Below are positions 46,254 through 55,369 of a DNA stretch of 64,000 nucleotides, in pieces (the first letter of the stretch is position 1; every line of letters starts with the position of its first letter). The stretch comes from Mycobacterium colombiense (GTDB taxonomy: Bacteria > Actinomycetota > Actinomycetes > Mycobacteriales > Mycobacteriaceae), in the NCBI RefSeq assembly GCF_001665835.1, contig NZ_LZSX01000057.1, forward strand, positions 1 to 64,000, read 5' to 3'. A program made the position numbers and the translations under genes. Below the pieces are notes generated by a model that did no database searches, was not told the origin of the DNA, and worked only from the letters and a program-made list of their open reading frames with translations.

Positions 46254-47189
46254 GTGCTGACCAAGCCGCTGTGCCGCGTTGGCGCCGTGCTGCTTTCGAT
46301 CGTCCTGCTGTGCAGTGCATCTGGGACAGCCTCGGCGGACGAATCGATCGTGATCGACCTGGTGCGACACGGGCAGTCAACAGCCAATGCGGCAAGCCTG
46401 ATCGACACGGCGCCGCCCGGAGCATCGCTTACCGCGCTCGGTCAGCAACAGGCGCAGACCGTCGCCGGCGTTCTCGCGGCGAAGGGCCCGGTCGCCGGGA
46501 TCTTCGCCTCGCAGCTGGTCAGGACGCAGCAGACCGCGGCGCCGTTGGCTTCCGCGTTGGGCATGAACGCGCAGGTGTTGCCGGGGCTCAACGAGATCGA
46601 CGCCGGCGCTTTCAACGGCCAGCCGCAGGTCAGCCTCGGCGGGCTCGCATACCTGCTGGCGCCGGTCGCGTGGATGCTCGGGCTACGCATCGTGCCGATG
46701 CTGGCTCCCGGCTCCACCGATTCCAACGGGTTCGAATTCCGCAGGCGTTTCGACGGTGCGCTCGACACCGTGTACGGCAATGCCGCGACCAACGTCGGCC
46801 GCTTCAACGACGTGCTCCAGACGATGTATGGCAGTGCCCTTGCCAACCCGGTCCGCGGCACGAACGGCAGGATCACCGAGGTGGCGTTCTCCAGCGAATT
46901 CGCCATCGGCGTCGGGACGATGATGAGCGTCAAGAACCCCGATCCGTTGCTCCTGCTCTTCGACCCGCTGCCCAACACGGGCATCGTCGTGATCCAGGGC
47001 AGCCCCCACGATGGCTGGACGCTGATCAGCTGGAACGGGAAACCGGTGCATCCAGGTTGGTCGGGCCCGAAGAACGGTCGTGGCGCCAACGGCCTGTGCC
47101 TCATGCTGGACGCGTCCACCAGGACCGGCGTATGCGCGGCCAAGCCACCGGCGCAGGCAAGCGCTCCGGTCGCGGCGCCGTACGGGTGA
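46254..47189 (+). CDS. Secreted histidine phosphatase family protein
   Basis: 311 residues from GTG 46254, chosen to give a clean signal peptide (LTKPLCRVGAVLLSIVLLCSASGTASA, cleavage before DES). The catalytic RHG motif is in IDLVRHGQSTANAAS, with the second His replaced in the late region (GVGTMMSV where many members have a catalytic His). SLTALGQQQAQTVAGVL and SQLVRTQQTAAPLAS complete the phosphoglycerate-mutase-like core. Extracytoplasmic phosphatase of unknown substrate. Downstream, GCTGTG-T-CACAGC (47220-47232) is a short inverted repeat. Confidence 0.8.
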   Translation: MLTKPLCRVGAVLLSIVLLCSASGTASADESIVIDLVRHGQSTANAASLIDTAPPGASLTALGQQQAQTVAGVLAAKGPVAGIFASQLVRTQQTAAPLASALGMNAQVLPGLNEIDAGAFNGQPQVSLGGLAYLLAPVAWMLGLRIVPMLAPGSTDSNGFEFRRRFDGALDTVYGNAATNVGRFNDVLQTMYGSALANPVRGTNGRITEVAFSSEFAIGVGTMMSVKNPDPLLLLFDPLPNTGIVVIQGSPHDGWTLISWNGKPVHPGWSGPKNGRGANGLCLMLDASTRTGVCAAKPPAQASAPVAAPYG

Positions 47190-47366
47190 GGTCGCCGCAC
47201 CCGGCGCCCGCCTTTCCCGGCTGTGTCACAGCGGTCTCGCCACGTCCTGGCTTAAGCTGATTTGCCCGGCTCCTCAGCCGGCCACCGGCGGCCCGCATGG
47301 TCGCCAGGCTAGGGTGGGTCACCGGCTGGACCACAATACGCAGGCGAGATCAGGTGGGAGCGTGTC

Positions 47367-48665
47367 ATGCCGGCAATCGTCCTCATCGGCGCCCAATGGG
47401 GCGACGAGGGCAAAGGTAAGGCCACCGATTTGCTCGGTGGGCGCGTTCAGTGGGTGGTGCGATACCAGGGCGGCAACAACGCCGGGCACACCGTCGTCTT
47501 GCCCACCGGGGAGAACTTCGCGCTGCACCTGATCCCGTCGGGGGTGCTCACCCCCGGTGTCACCAACGTCATCGGCAACGGTGTGGTGGTGGACCCCGGC
47601 GTGCTGCTGGACGAGCTCAAGGGCCTCGAAGACCGCGGTGTCGACACCTCGAAGTTGCTCATCTCCGCCGACGCGCACCTGCTGTTGCCCTACCACGTGG
47701 CCATCGACAAGGTCACCGAGCGCTACATGGGGAACAAGAAGATCGGCACCACCGGCCGCGGCATCGGCCCCTGCTACCAGGACAAGATCGCGCGCATCGG
47801 CATCCGGGTCGCCGACGTGCTGGATCGGGAAGTGTTGACGCACAAGGTCGAAGCCGCGCTGGAGCTCAAGAACCAGATCCTGGTCAAGATCTACAACCGC
47901 AAGGCGCTGGATCCCCACCAGGTGGTCGAGGCCCTGCTGGAGCAGGCCGAGGGCTTCAAGCACCGCATCGCCGACACCCGCCTGCTGCTCAACCAAGCGC
48001 TCGAGGCCGGCGAGGCCGTGCTGCTGGAAGGCTCGCAGGGCACCCTGCTCGACGTGGACCACGGCACGTATCCCTATGTGACATCGTCGAATCCGACGGC
48101 GGGCGGCGCGGCCGTGGGTTCGGGTATCGGCCCCACCCGGATCACCGCGGTGCTGGGAATCCTCAAGGCCTACACCACCCGCGTCGGCTCGGGCCCGTTC
48201 CCCACCGAGCTGTTCGACGAGAACGGCGAATACTTGTCCAAGACCGGCGGCGAATTCGGCGTCACCACCGGCCGGCGCCGGCGCTGCGGCTGGTTCGACG
48301 CCGTCATCGCCCGCTACGCCACCCGGGTCAACGGCATCACCGACTTCTTCCTGACCAAGCTCGACGTGCTGTCCAGCCTGGAGACGGTTCCGGTGTGCGT
48401 CGGCTACCAGATCGACGGGGCGCGCATTTACGAGATGCCGATGACGCAGAGCGATCTGGCGCGCGCCGAACCGATCTACGAGGAACTGCCCGGCTGGTGG
48501 GAGGACATCTCGCACGCCCGGGAGTTCGACGACCTGCCCGCCAAGGCACGCGACTACGTGCTGCGGCTGGAAGAGCTTGCCGGAGCGCATATTTCGTGCA
48601 TCGGCGTGGGGCCCGGGCGCGAACAGACCATCGTTCGCCGCGACGTCCTGGCGGCCCGCCCGTGA
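47367..48665 (+). CDS. purA: Adenylosuccinate synthetase
   Basis: 432 residues, full length. Joins IMP and aspartate with GTP to form adenylosuccinate, the first step to AMP. GTP motif [16 protein letters not shown] at residues 7-22, [10 protein letters not shown] (IMP/catalytic His), [35 protein letters not shown] and [18 protein letters not shown] lies 6 bases before ATG 47367. The next gene overlaps its stop (GTGA). Corresponds to Rv0357c. Confidence 0.97.
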   Translation: MPAIVLIGAQWGDEGKGKATDLLGGRVQWVVRYQGGNNAGHTVVLPTGENFALHLIPSGVLTPGVTNVIGNGVVVDPGVLLDELKGLEDRGVDTSKLLISADAHLLLPYHVAIDKVTERYMGNKKIGTTGRGIGPCYQDKIARIGIRVADVLDREVLTHKVEAALELKNQILVKIYNRKALDPHQVVEALLEQAEGFKHRIADTRLLLNQALEAGEAVLLEGSQGTLLDVDHGTYPYVTSSNPTAGGAAVGSGIGPTRITAVLGILKAYTTRVGSGPFPTELFDENGEYLSKTGGEFGVTTGRRRRCGWFDAVIARYATRVNGITDFFLTKLDVLSSLETVPVCVGYQIDGARIYEMPMTQSDLARAEPIYEELPGWWEDISHAREFDDLPAKARDYVLRLEELAGAHISCIGVGPGREQTIVRRDVLAARP

Positions 48666-49309
48666 CGGACGCCGCCCAGGATCCCAAAGACCTAGACCCC
48701 GAATACGAACATCACGGCGGCTTTCCCGAATACGGGGTGGCCAACCCCGGGCCCGGCTTCGGGCGGTTCGTGGCGGCCATGCGCCGGCTGCAGGACCTCG
48801 CCGTGTCGGCCGACCCCGACGACGCCATGTGGGACGACGCGGCCGACCGCGTCGCGGCGCTGACGGACCTGCTGGGCCCGTTTCAAGCCGCCGTGGAGGG
48901 CCGCGCGCCGGCCGGGCGGACGCCGGGCCTGCCCGGCATGGGCAGTCTGCTGCTGCCGCCGTGGACGTTGACGCGCTACGAGCCCGACGGCTGCGAGATG
49001 CGGGGCCATTTCACCCGGTTCCACGTCGGCGGCAACCATGCGGTGCACGGCGGCGTGCTGCCGCTGCTGTTCGACCACATGTTCGGGATGGTGTCGCACG
49101 CCTCGAATCGGCCGATCAGCCGCACGGCGTTCCTGCACGTCGACTACCGCAAGATCACCCCGATCGACGCGCCGTTGGTGGTGCGCGGACGGGTCACCGG
49201 CACCGAGGGGCGCAAAGCGTTCGTGTCCGCGGAACTGGTCGACGGGGACGGAGCGCTGCTGGCGGAGGCCAACGGCCTGATGGTGCAGTTACTCCCAGGC
49301 CAGCCCTGA
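48662..49309 (+). CDS. Hotdog-fold (PaaI-like) thioesterase family protein
   Basis: 215 residues from GTG 48662, overlapping the purA stop by 4 bases. Residues 1-110 are an unusual N-terminal extension; the hotdog core follows with [21 protein letters not shown] (HGG, Asp as in PaaI thioesterases), [16 protein letters not shown] and [20 protein letters not shown]. Acyl-CoA substrate unknown. Corresponds to Rv0356c as I recall. Its coupling to purA is conserved in mycobacteria, so a functional link may exist. Confidence 0.85.
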   Translation: MTDAAQDPKDLDPEYEHHGGFPEYGVANPGPGFGRFVAAMRRLQDLAVSADPDDAMWDDAADRVAALTDLLGPFQAAVEGRAPAGRTPGLPGMGSLLLPPWTLTRYEPDGCEMRGHFTRFHVGGNHAVHGGVLPLLFDHMFGMVSHASNRPISRTAFLHVDYRKITPIDAPLVVRGRVTGTEGRKAFVSAELVDGDGALLAEANGLMVQLLPGQP

Positions 49310-49349
49310 GGTGGGCCGGGCACGTGCGGAACCGACCTATCCTTGAGCC

Positions 49350-50606
49350 GTGACTGACCCCGTGACCGACGGACGGGACGACGAAACGACGGCGCTCGTC
49401 GTGCCCCAGCAACCTCCCGCGCGCGCCGAAGCCCGGCCGGAGGCGCCCTCCGACGGCAGGCCGACGGTGGTGCTGCTGGGTTCCGGCGAGATCAGCCGGG
49501 AGCTGGCGATCGACCTCGGGCGCCTCGGAGCCCGGGTGATCGCCGTCGACGCGCACCCGCACGCACCCGCGCACGGGGTGGCCGACCAGGCCCTGGTGCT
49601 CCCGCTGACCGACACCGCCGAGCTGTCCGCGGCGCTGGAGCGGCTGCAACCCGACTTCGTGGTGACCGCGAGCGACACCGTCGCCGCCGGGGCCCTCGAC
49701 GCCCTGACCACCGGATCCGGCGCCAACCACACCGAGCTGGTGCCCAGCGCCCGCGCGGTGCGGCTCAGCGCCGACCGCGAGGGCCTGCGCCGGCTGGCCG
49801 CCGACGAGTTGGGGCTGCCCACCGCGCCGTTCTGGTTCGCCGGGTCGCTGGGCGAACTCGAGGCGGTGGGTGCGCACGCCGGATACCCGCTGTTGGTCAA
49901 GCCGGTGGCCGGGCCGACCGGGCCGGGGCAGTCGGTGGTGGCGCGGCGCGAAGACCTCGGGCCGGCGTGGCAACGCGCGATCGGCGCCCACGCGGGTCCC
50001 GGACAGCCGCGGGTGCTGGCCGAAACCGTGGTCGAGGTCGAGTTCTACGTGACGCTGCTGGCGGTGCGCAGTGAAGGCCCGGCCGGGCCGGCGATCGAAT
50101 TCTGTTCGCCCATCGGTCATCGCGGCTCCGGCGGACAGGTGCTGGAATCCTGGCAACCCCAGGAGATGAGCGCGGCGGCGACGGACGCCGCGAAGTCGAT
50201 CGCCGCGCGGATCGTCAAGGCGCTGGGCGGGCGCGGCGTCTTCGCGGTCGAGTTGATGATCAACGGCGACGAGGTGTACTTCGCCGACGTCACGTCACGC
50301 CCGACCGACAGCGCCTGGGTGACGCTGCGCAGCCAGCGGCTCTCGGCGTTCGAACTGCAGGCCCGCACCATCCTCGGCCTGCCGGTGGACACCATGATGG
50401 TGTCGCCGGCCGCCGCCCGCGCCATCGACCTGGTCGACTCCCATGACCCCGCTGCGCTGACCCGCGCGCTGAGCGTGCCCGAAAGTGATCTGCGCGTGCT
50501 CGGGCGCGGCTTCCGGGCGTTGGCGACCGCGCCGGAGGTGGCGGCGGCCCGCGAGCGCGCCGGCCAGGTCGCCGGCCGGCTGGCCGCGCCGGAGTCGCAC
50601 GGCTGA
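49350..50606 (+). CDS. purT: Formate-dependent phosphoribosylglycinamide formyltransferase
   Basis: 418 residues. GTG 49350 has TATCCT ending 6 bases upstream (leaderless pattern). ATP-grasp enzyme of de novo purine synthesis that uses formate rather than formyl-THF. Features: N-terminal VVLLGSGEISRELAIDLGRLG, YPLLVKPVAGPTGPGQSVV (ATP-grasp), EVEFYVTLLAVR, GHRGSGGQVLESWQPQEM and GVFAVELMINGDEVYFADVTSRP. It lies next to purA and the rhodanese gene, matching the Rv0389-Rv0390-metZ order. Confidence 0.95.
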   Translation: MTDPVTDGRDDETTALVVPQQPPARAEARPEAPSDGRPTVVLLGSGEISRELAIDLGRLGARVIAVDAHPHAPAHGVADQALVLPLTDTAELSAALERLQPDFVVTASDTVAAGALDALTTGSGANHTELVPSARAVRLSADREGLRRLAADELGLPTAPFWFAGSLGELEAVGAHAGYPLLVKPVAGPTGPGQSVVARREDLGPAWQRAIGAHAGPGQPRVLAETVVEVEFYVTLLAVRSEGPAGPAIEFCSPIGHRGSGGQVLESWQPQEMSAAATDAAKSIAARIVKALGGRGVFAVELMINGDEVYFADVTSRPTDSAWVTLRSQRLSAFELQARTILGLPVDTMMVSPAAARAIDLVDSHDPAALTRALSVPESDLRVLGRGFRALATAPEVAAARERAGQVAGRLAAPESHG

Positions 50607-50774
50607 ACCCGCGCGGCATTTCGCCCGAATCCACCGGCCCCCAGCGGGCTACGGCGACGGCCTCGATACCATCGCAGGTCAGGTATCGCTGCGGGTACGG
50701 GGGCAATCCGGCCGGGGCTTGACCGCTCGGGCGCGGATAGGGTGGCTGACAACGAGCAACGAGGGAATACGAGC

Positions 50775-51215
50775 ATGAGCACAGATCGCGCACACTCCTA
50801 CGCCGGCGACATCTCTCCCCTGGAGGCATGGAAGCTGCTCAGCGACAACCCCAACGCCGTGCTGGTCGACGTGCGGACCGACGCCGAATGGCGATTCGTC
50901 GGTGTGCCCGATCTGTCCAGCCTCGGCCGTGAGGTGTTGTTCCTGGAGTGGAATTCGTCCGACGGACGGCACAACGCGAACTTCGGCGACCAGCTGCGCG
51001 AGCAGGTGGCGCCGGCCGAAGCCGACGCGCAGCGGCCGGTGCTGTTCCTGTGCCGCTCCGGACACCGTTCCATCGGCGCCGCCGAGGTCGCGACTGAGCT
51101 CGGCATCACGCCGGCCTACAACATCCTGGACGGCTTCGAGGGCCAGCTCGATGCCAACGGCCACCGGGGTGAGACGGGCTGGCGCGCCATCGGGTTGCCG
51201 TGGAAACAGGGCTGA
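50775..51215 (+). CDS. Rhodanese-domain protein
   Basis: 146 residues from ATG 50775, with GAGGGA about 9 bases upstream. Rhodanese fold with the active Cys in VLFLCRSGHRSIGAAEVA (CRSGHRS loop) and the N-terminal VLVDVRTDAEWRFVGVPD. Likely a single-domain sulfurtransferase or a redox/sulfur sensor. It precedes metZ by 7 bases, which points to a sulfur-handling role in methionine or homocysteine synthesis (inference). Corresponds to Rv0390. Confidence 0.9.
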   Translation: MSTDRAHSYAGDISPLEAWKLLSDNPNAVLVDVRTDAEWRFVGVPDLSSLGREVLFLEWNSSDGRHNANFGDQLREQVAPAEADAQRPVLFLCRSGHRSIGAAEVATELGITPAYNILDGFEGQLDANGHRGETGWRAIGLPWKQG

Positions 51216-51222
51216 ACCGGCG

Positions 51223-52449
51223 ATGACCCCAGCCGACGACGACTCCGTTCGCATGCCCGCGGCGCTGCCTGAGGGAGTCAGCCAGGCGACCATCGGCGTG
51301 CGCGGCGGGCTGTTGCGTTCGGGATTCGACGAGACCGCCGAGGCGATGTATCTGACGTCGGGCTACGTCTACGAGACGGCGGCGATCGCGGAGCAGTCGT
51401 TCACCGGCGAGGTGGACCACTTCGTCTACTCGCGCTACGGCAACCCGACCGTGACGATGTTCGAGGAGCGGCTGCGCCTGCTCGAAGGGGCGCCTGCGGC
51501 CTTCGCCACCGCGAGCGGCATGGCCGCGGTGTTCACCTCGCTGGGCGCGCTGCTGGGCGCGGGGGACCGGCTGGTCGCCTCGCGCAGCCTGTTCGGCTCG
51601 TGCTTCGTGGTGTGCAACGAGATCCTGCCGCGCTGGGGTGTCGAAACCGTCTTCGTCGACGGCGACGACCTGGCGCAGTGGGAGCAGGCGTTGTCGGTAC
51701 CCACCACCGCGGTGTTCTTCGAGACGCCGTCGAATCCGATGCAGTCGCTGGTGGACATCGCCACGGTGTGCGAGCTTGCCCACGCCGCGGGCGCAAAAGT
51801 GGTGTTGGACAACGTCTTTGCCACACCGCTGCTGCAGCAGGGTATTCCGCTCGGGGTGGACGTGGTGGTGTACTCCGGCACCAAGCACATCGACGGTCAG
51901 GGCCGGGTGCTCGGCGGGGCCATTCTGGGCGACAAGGAGTACATCGACGGCCCCGTGCAGAAGCTGATGCGGCACACCGGCCCGGCGATGAGCGCGTTCA
52001 ATGCCTGGGTGCTGGTGAAAGGGCTTGAGACGCTGGCGGTCCGGGTGGAGCACAGCAATTCCTCGGCCTTCCGGATCGCCGAATTCCTGGAGAGCCATCC
52101 GGCGGTGAGCTGGGTCCGCTACCCGTATCTGTCCTCGCACCCGCAATACGACCTGGCCAAGCGCCAGATGTCCGGCGGGGGAACGGTGATCACCTTCGCG
52201 CTCGACTGCCCGGACAGCGCGGCCAAGCCGCGGGCCTTCGAGGTGCTGGACAAACTGCAGCTGATCGACATCTCGAACAATCTCGGCGACGCCAAATCCC
52301 TTGTCACGCATCCCGCGACCACCACGCACCGGGCGATGGGCCCGGAGGGTCGCGCTGCGATCGGGCTCGGTGACGGCGTGGTGCGCATCTCCGTCGGGCT
52401 GGAAGGCACCGACGATCTGATCGCCGACATCGATCGGGCGCTCAGCTAG
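51223..52449 (+). CDS. metZ: O-succinylhomoserine sulfhydrylase
   Basis: 408 residues from ATG 51223. Cys/Met-metabolism PLP enzyme: YSRYGNPTVTMFEERLRLLEGA, ATASGMAAVF, ETPSNPMQSLVDI, the PLP lysine in VVYSGTKHIDGQGRVLGG and the C-terminal SLVTHPATTTHRAM and RISVGLEGTDDLIADIDRAL. It makes homocysteine directly from O-succinylhomoserine and sulfide. Its TAG lies in a CTAG shared with the convergent ndh gene. Corresponds to Rv0391. Confidence 0.95.
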   Translation: MTPADDDSVRMPAALPEGVSQATIGVRGGLLRSGFDETAEAMYLTSGYVYETAAIAEQSFTGEVDHFVYSRYGNPTVTMFEERLRLLEGAPAAFATASGMAAVFTSLGALLGAGDRLVASRSLFGSCFVVCNEILPRWGVETVFVDGDDLAQWEQALSVPTTAVFFETPSNPMQSLVDIATVCELAHAAGAKVVLDNVFATPLLQQGIPLGVDVVVYSGTKHIDGQGRVLGGAILGDKEYIDGPVQKLMRHTGPAMSAFNAWVLVKGLETLAVRVEHSNSSAFRIAEFLESHPAVSWVRYPYLSSHPQYDLAKRQMSGGGTVITFALDCPDSAAKPRAFEVLDKLQLIDISNNLGDAKSLVTHPATTTHRAMGPEGRAAIGLGDGVVRISVGLEGTDDLIADIDRALS

Positions 52450-53825
52450 CCGGCCTGTTTCTCGGCCGAGTCGACGTGCTCGGCCGCCGCCAGGGTGCCG
52501 TCCTGCGCCTGGCGCTCCAGCCAGTCGACCACCGGTCGGGCGTAGATCATCTGACTGGTGATGGCCATCTGGCCGCGGGTGCGGCCCAGGAACGAGATGC
52601 CCCAGGCGAACATGGCGGCAATGCGGTTGCGGTGGCCGATCAGGTAGTACAGGTGCAGCAGCAGCCAGGCCAGCCAGGCGACGAATCCGGCGAACTCCAC
52701 CTTGCCGACCTGCGCGACGGCGCTGTAGCGGGAGATCAGCGCCATGCTGCCCTTGTTGACGTACTTGAACGGCTTGCGTTCGGCCGGATTGTCGTGGCCC
52801 TTGGCGGCCTGCTTGATGAGAGTGGCCGCGTATTTGGCGCCCTGGATCGCGCCCTGCGCCATGCCGGGGACGCCGGGCACCGACATCAGGTCGCCGACCA
52901 CGAAGACGTAGGGGTGTCCCTTGACGGTGAGGTCGGGTTCGACGATTACCCTTCCGGCGCGGTCGGTTTCGGTTCCGTCGGACTGCTCGGCGATCATCGC
53001 GCCCAGCGAGCTGGCTTGGACGCCGGCCGCCCACACCTTGCACGCGCATTCGATGCGGCGTTCGCCGCCGTCATTCTCCTTGATCGTGATACCCATGTAG
53101 TCGACCGCGGACACCATCGCGTCGAGCTGGACCTCGACGCCCATCTTCTCCAGCCGCCGCTGCGCCTTGAGGCCGAGCTTGATACCCATCGGCGGTAGCA
53201 CCGCGGGCGCCGCGTCCAGCAGGATGACGCGGCATTCGCTGGGGGTGATCGTCCGGAATGCCCCGGCCAGCGTGCGCTCGGCCAGCTGGACGATCTCGCC
53301 CGCCAGCTCGACGCCGGTGGGCCCGGCCCCGACCACCACGAAGGTCAGCCGGCGTTTGCGCTCGGCCGGATCGATGGCGACCTCGGCGGCCTCGAACGCG
53401 CCGAGGATGCGGCCCCGCAACTCCAGCGCGTCGTCGATGCTCTTCATCCCGGGCGCGAAGGCGGCGTACTCGTCGTGGCCGAAGTAGGACTGCTGCGCGC
53501 CGGCGGCCACGATCAGGCTGTCGTAGGGTGTCACCGTTTCCATGCCCATCAGGTGGGATTTGACCGTATTCGCGGTGAGGTCGATGGCCGAGACGTCCCC
53601 CCACAGCACCCGCACGTTCTGCTGGCGGCGCAGGATGAGTCGGGTGGTCGGGGCGATGTCGCCCTCGGACAGGATTCCAGTGGCCACCTGATACAGCAGC
53701 GGCTGGAACAGGTGCGTGGTCGTTTTCGAGATCACGGTGATGTCGACGTCGGCGCGCCTGAGCGCCTTGGCCGCGGACAGTCCGCCGAAGCCGCTTCCGA
53801 TGATGACGACACGATGGCGTGACAT
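52446..53825 (-). CDS. ndhA: Type II NADH:quinone dehydrogenase
   Basis: 459 residues from ATG 53825, with AAGGGACAGG upstream. Single-subunit NDH-2, FAD-binding and non-proton-pumping, at the inner face of the plasma membrane. FAD motif VVIIGSGFGGLSAAKAL (residues 6-22), NADH-binding FVVVGAGPTGVELAGEI (about 170), and VFVVGDLMSVPGVPGMAQGAIQGAK. The C-terminal amphipathic/hydrophobic region (FVAWLAWLLLHLYYLIGHRNR) anchors it to the membrane. It corresponds by position to Rv0392c (ndhA); the second paralogue, ndh, lies elsewhere in M. tuberculosis. Confidence 0.93.
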   Translation of the reverse strand: MSRHRVVIIGSGFGGLSAAKALRRADVDITVISKTTTHLFQPLLYQVATGILSEGDIAPTTRLILRRQQNVRVLWGDVSAIDLTANTVKSHLMGMETVTPYDSLIVAAGAQQSYFGHDEYAAFAPGMKSIDDALELRGRILGAFEAAEVAIDPAERKRRLTFVVVGAGPTGVELAGEIVQLAERTLAGAFRTITPSECRVILLDAAPAVLPPMGIKLGLKAQRRLEKMGVEVQLDAMVSAVDYMGITIKENDGGERRIECACKVWAAGVQASSLGAMIAEQSDGTETDRAGRVIVEPDLTVKGHPYVFVVGDLMSVPGVPGMAQGAIQGAKYAATLIKQAAKGHDNPAERKPFKYVNKGSMALISRYSAVAQVGKVEFAGFVAWLAWLLLHLYYLIGHRNRIAAMFAWGISFLGRTRGQMAITSQMIYARPVVDWLERQAQDGTLAAAEHVDSAEKQAG

Positions 53826-54239
53826 GCCTGTCCCTTCTTCACGCGTGGGCCTGGGGTAAATCCTCCCAGCGCATGTCCACCGTACGACGCCACCCGGGAG
53901 AAAGGCGAGGCATCCTCCGAACACCGGAGCGCCGCGCGCGGCAACCACAAGCGGCCGAAGGGATCCCACGTGGCGAAAGCCGTTGCACGGAATCGGGTCT
54001 GGGCACTTCTCGCCGATGTGCGGGCGCCAAGGCGCCGCACGGCCATCGGCCCACGCGGGGGCATAGGCCGATGGCCGCCCGAAAGGCCTTGTGTGGTACA
54101 GGATCCCGGCCGAAGTCGCGCTGGATCAGCGACCCGTGTCGCGACTCCGGCCGGTCACCTGTTGGACTTCGCTATACGCGAAGGTGTATCCGAACGAAAA
54201 GGCGCAAATTACGATGTGGCCCGTTCGGTTACTGCACTG
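53826..54239. other. Intergenic region without a convincing gene
   Basis: About 410 bases between ndhA and the small secreted peptide gene. Only low-quality open frames (Arg/Pro-rich, no family). A CTCCG/CGGAG dyad occurs near 53918. The ndhA leader with its Shine-Dalgarno occupies the first 20 bases. GC content falls towards the right-hand end. Confidence 0.5.
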
Positions 54240-54362
54240 CTATCCGGTGCAGGTCAAACCGGGTCCGCAATCGATAACGAGCGGAACCGTGCACGCCGAG
54301 GTCATTGGTGCTGCGAGAGCGAGGACCAAGGCGAGGACAATTTTGCCGGTACGACGTGACAT
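54240..54362 (-). CDS. Tiny secreted Cys-containing peptide (40 residues)
   Basis: ATG 54362 has AAGGGGG 5-6 bases upstream, an excellent Shine-Dalgarno. The 40-residue product is a Sec signal (SRRTGKIVLALVLALAAPMTSA) followed by Cys24 and a 16-residue mature end with Cys32 and Cys38, ending GPGLTCTG. The TSAC site could be a weak lipobox or a signal-peptidase site. The CTGCAC/GTGCAG dyad at 54232-54252 surrounds the stop codon, like a terminator. Too small for automatic calling; family unknown. Real-gene evidence is the RBS, basic N-region, hydrophobic core and Cys content. Confidence 0.65.
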   Translation of the reverse strand: MSRRTGKIVLALVLALAAPMTSACTVPLVIDCGPGLTCTG

Positions 54363-54682
54363 AAGAACCCCCTTCGTCTGGGAGACGATTGTCTGATGCC
54401 CGACGTCGGTTAGCTTACGTGCTCAATGACTCGTAGATAAGGGATTTCGCGAATATCGCCGCGCGATTCGTCAAACAGATGGGTCAAGATCGCCGGCGCG
54501 ATGCGGCCGACTCGGCACGAATGGAATTTCAGCAAAATCGTGCGCCGGCAAGAAATGGAAATATCCTGCGCGGCCAAGTCGGCGTGGCTATATTGGGACG
54601 CTAATTTCTCGCCGCTCGGCGGCGGTGCGCGCTCGCCGGATATGAATTCAAATCGGCGACCAAATCGGCGGCGGCCACGTCG
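54363..54682. other. Low-confidence minus-strand frame and AT-richer spacer
   Basis: About 380 bases separate the tiny peptide gene from the secreted protein gene at 54744. On the minus strand a frame runs 54715-54410 (GTG start) and ends VGRIAPAILTHLFDESRG, then DIREIPYLRVIEHVS. The end looks protein-like, but the GTG start lies inside the inverted repeat 54683-54717 and the middle is low quality. I do not call it a gene; a pseudogene remnant or a missed small gene are possible. Confidence 0.3.
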
Positions 54683-54717
54683 CGGTGAAACCGTCAAGCG
54701 GGCAATCGGTTTCACCG
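54683..54717 (-). terminator. Perfect 11-bp inverted repeat after the secreted-protein gene
   Basis: CGGTGAAACCG, 13-nt spacer, CGGTTTCACCG, starting 27 bases past the stop of the gene at 54744-55364 in its direction of transcription. Probably a terminator hairpin for the four-gene operon, though without a U-tract; a regulator site is possible. Confidence 0.6.
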
Positions 54718-54743
54718 TCCGCTCGGCGGCACCTCACCTCGGC

Positions 54744-55364
54744 CTAGAACGGCCACGCGTTGGCGTCGCTCTTGTACTTGGCATTGAGGTCGCTGCAGAA
54801 GTCGGCGGCGGTGCCGGCGAGCAGGATGTAATAGGTCTCGCCGCGGCGGCTTTCGTAGGAGGTGGGGGTGGTCCAGCCGTTGTCGCACATCGCGGCTTCG
54901 CCGCCCGCCGCGCTCCTGCGCCAGTTGGTCTTGGCGCAGGCGACCAGGCTGTCGACGTTCGGGGTGGCGCTCTTGGCCGCGACCAACATCGCGCCGCCCC
55001 ACTGCCCGTCGTTGCGCCGGTAGGCGCGGGCGCCGAACCCGGCGTTGTTGGTCTGGCAGGTCAGCGCCCGGCGCAGCAGCGCGAAGGGACTCGCGAGCTG
55101 CTGGTTGGCGGCACCGGACGCGGCCGTGATGAACTGCGCCGCGTCCGAGCCGTCCACCTCCTGGACCGCATTAGGGTTGCCAAAGCTGAAGAGCTGCTGC
55201 GAGATTCCCTGCTCGGCGGCCGAGCCGCCGCCGATGACCGGCCCGGCGCCGCTGGAGGTCATCGCGGGCAGCGTGGAATCGGCGCCCGCCGCAGGCATCC
55301 CGGCGGCGGCGCCCAGGGCCAGCAGCGCGACCATGCTGCGAATCGGGCGGGCGGTGATTCTCAT
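54744..55364 (-). CDS. Secreted protein of unknown function (Rv0398c-like)
   Basis: 206 residues. Signal peptide MRITARPIRSMVALLALGAAAGMPAAGA with cleavage near the AGA|DS junction. Mature part contains four Cys (LTCQTNN, LVACAKTN, AAMCDNG, ADFCSDLN), likely two disulfides, and a repeated Ala/Gly/Asn-rich pattern. Matches the M. tuberculosis Rv0398c type by position and size as I recall. Function unknown. It starts 5 bp after the TetR gene and is the last gene of the fadE7 operon, which suggests a shared stimulus. Confidence 0.75.
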   Translation of the reverse strand: MRITARPIRSMVALLALGAAAGMPAAGADSTLPAMTSSGAGPVIGGGSAAEQGISQQLFSFGNPNAVQEVDGSDAAQFITAASGAANQQLASPFALLRRALTCQTNNAGFGARAYRRNDGQWGGAMLVAAKSATPNVDSLVACAKTNWRRSAAGGEAAMCDNGWTTPTSYESRRGETYYILLAGTAADFCSDLNAKYKSDANAWPF

Positions 55365-55369
55365 GACCC

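Noticed and set aside
47220..47232. CRP-type site GCTGTG-T-CACAGC upstream of purA
   Set aside because: Spacer is 1 base, not the 6 expected between TGTGA and TCACA half-sites.
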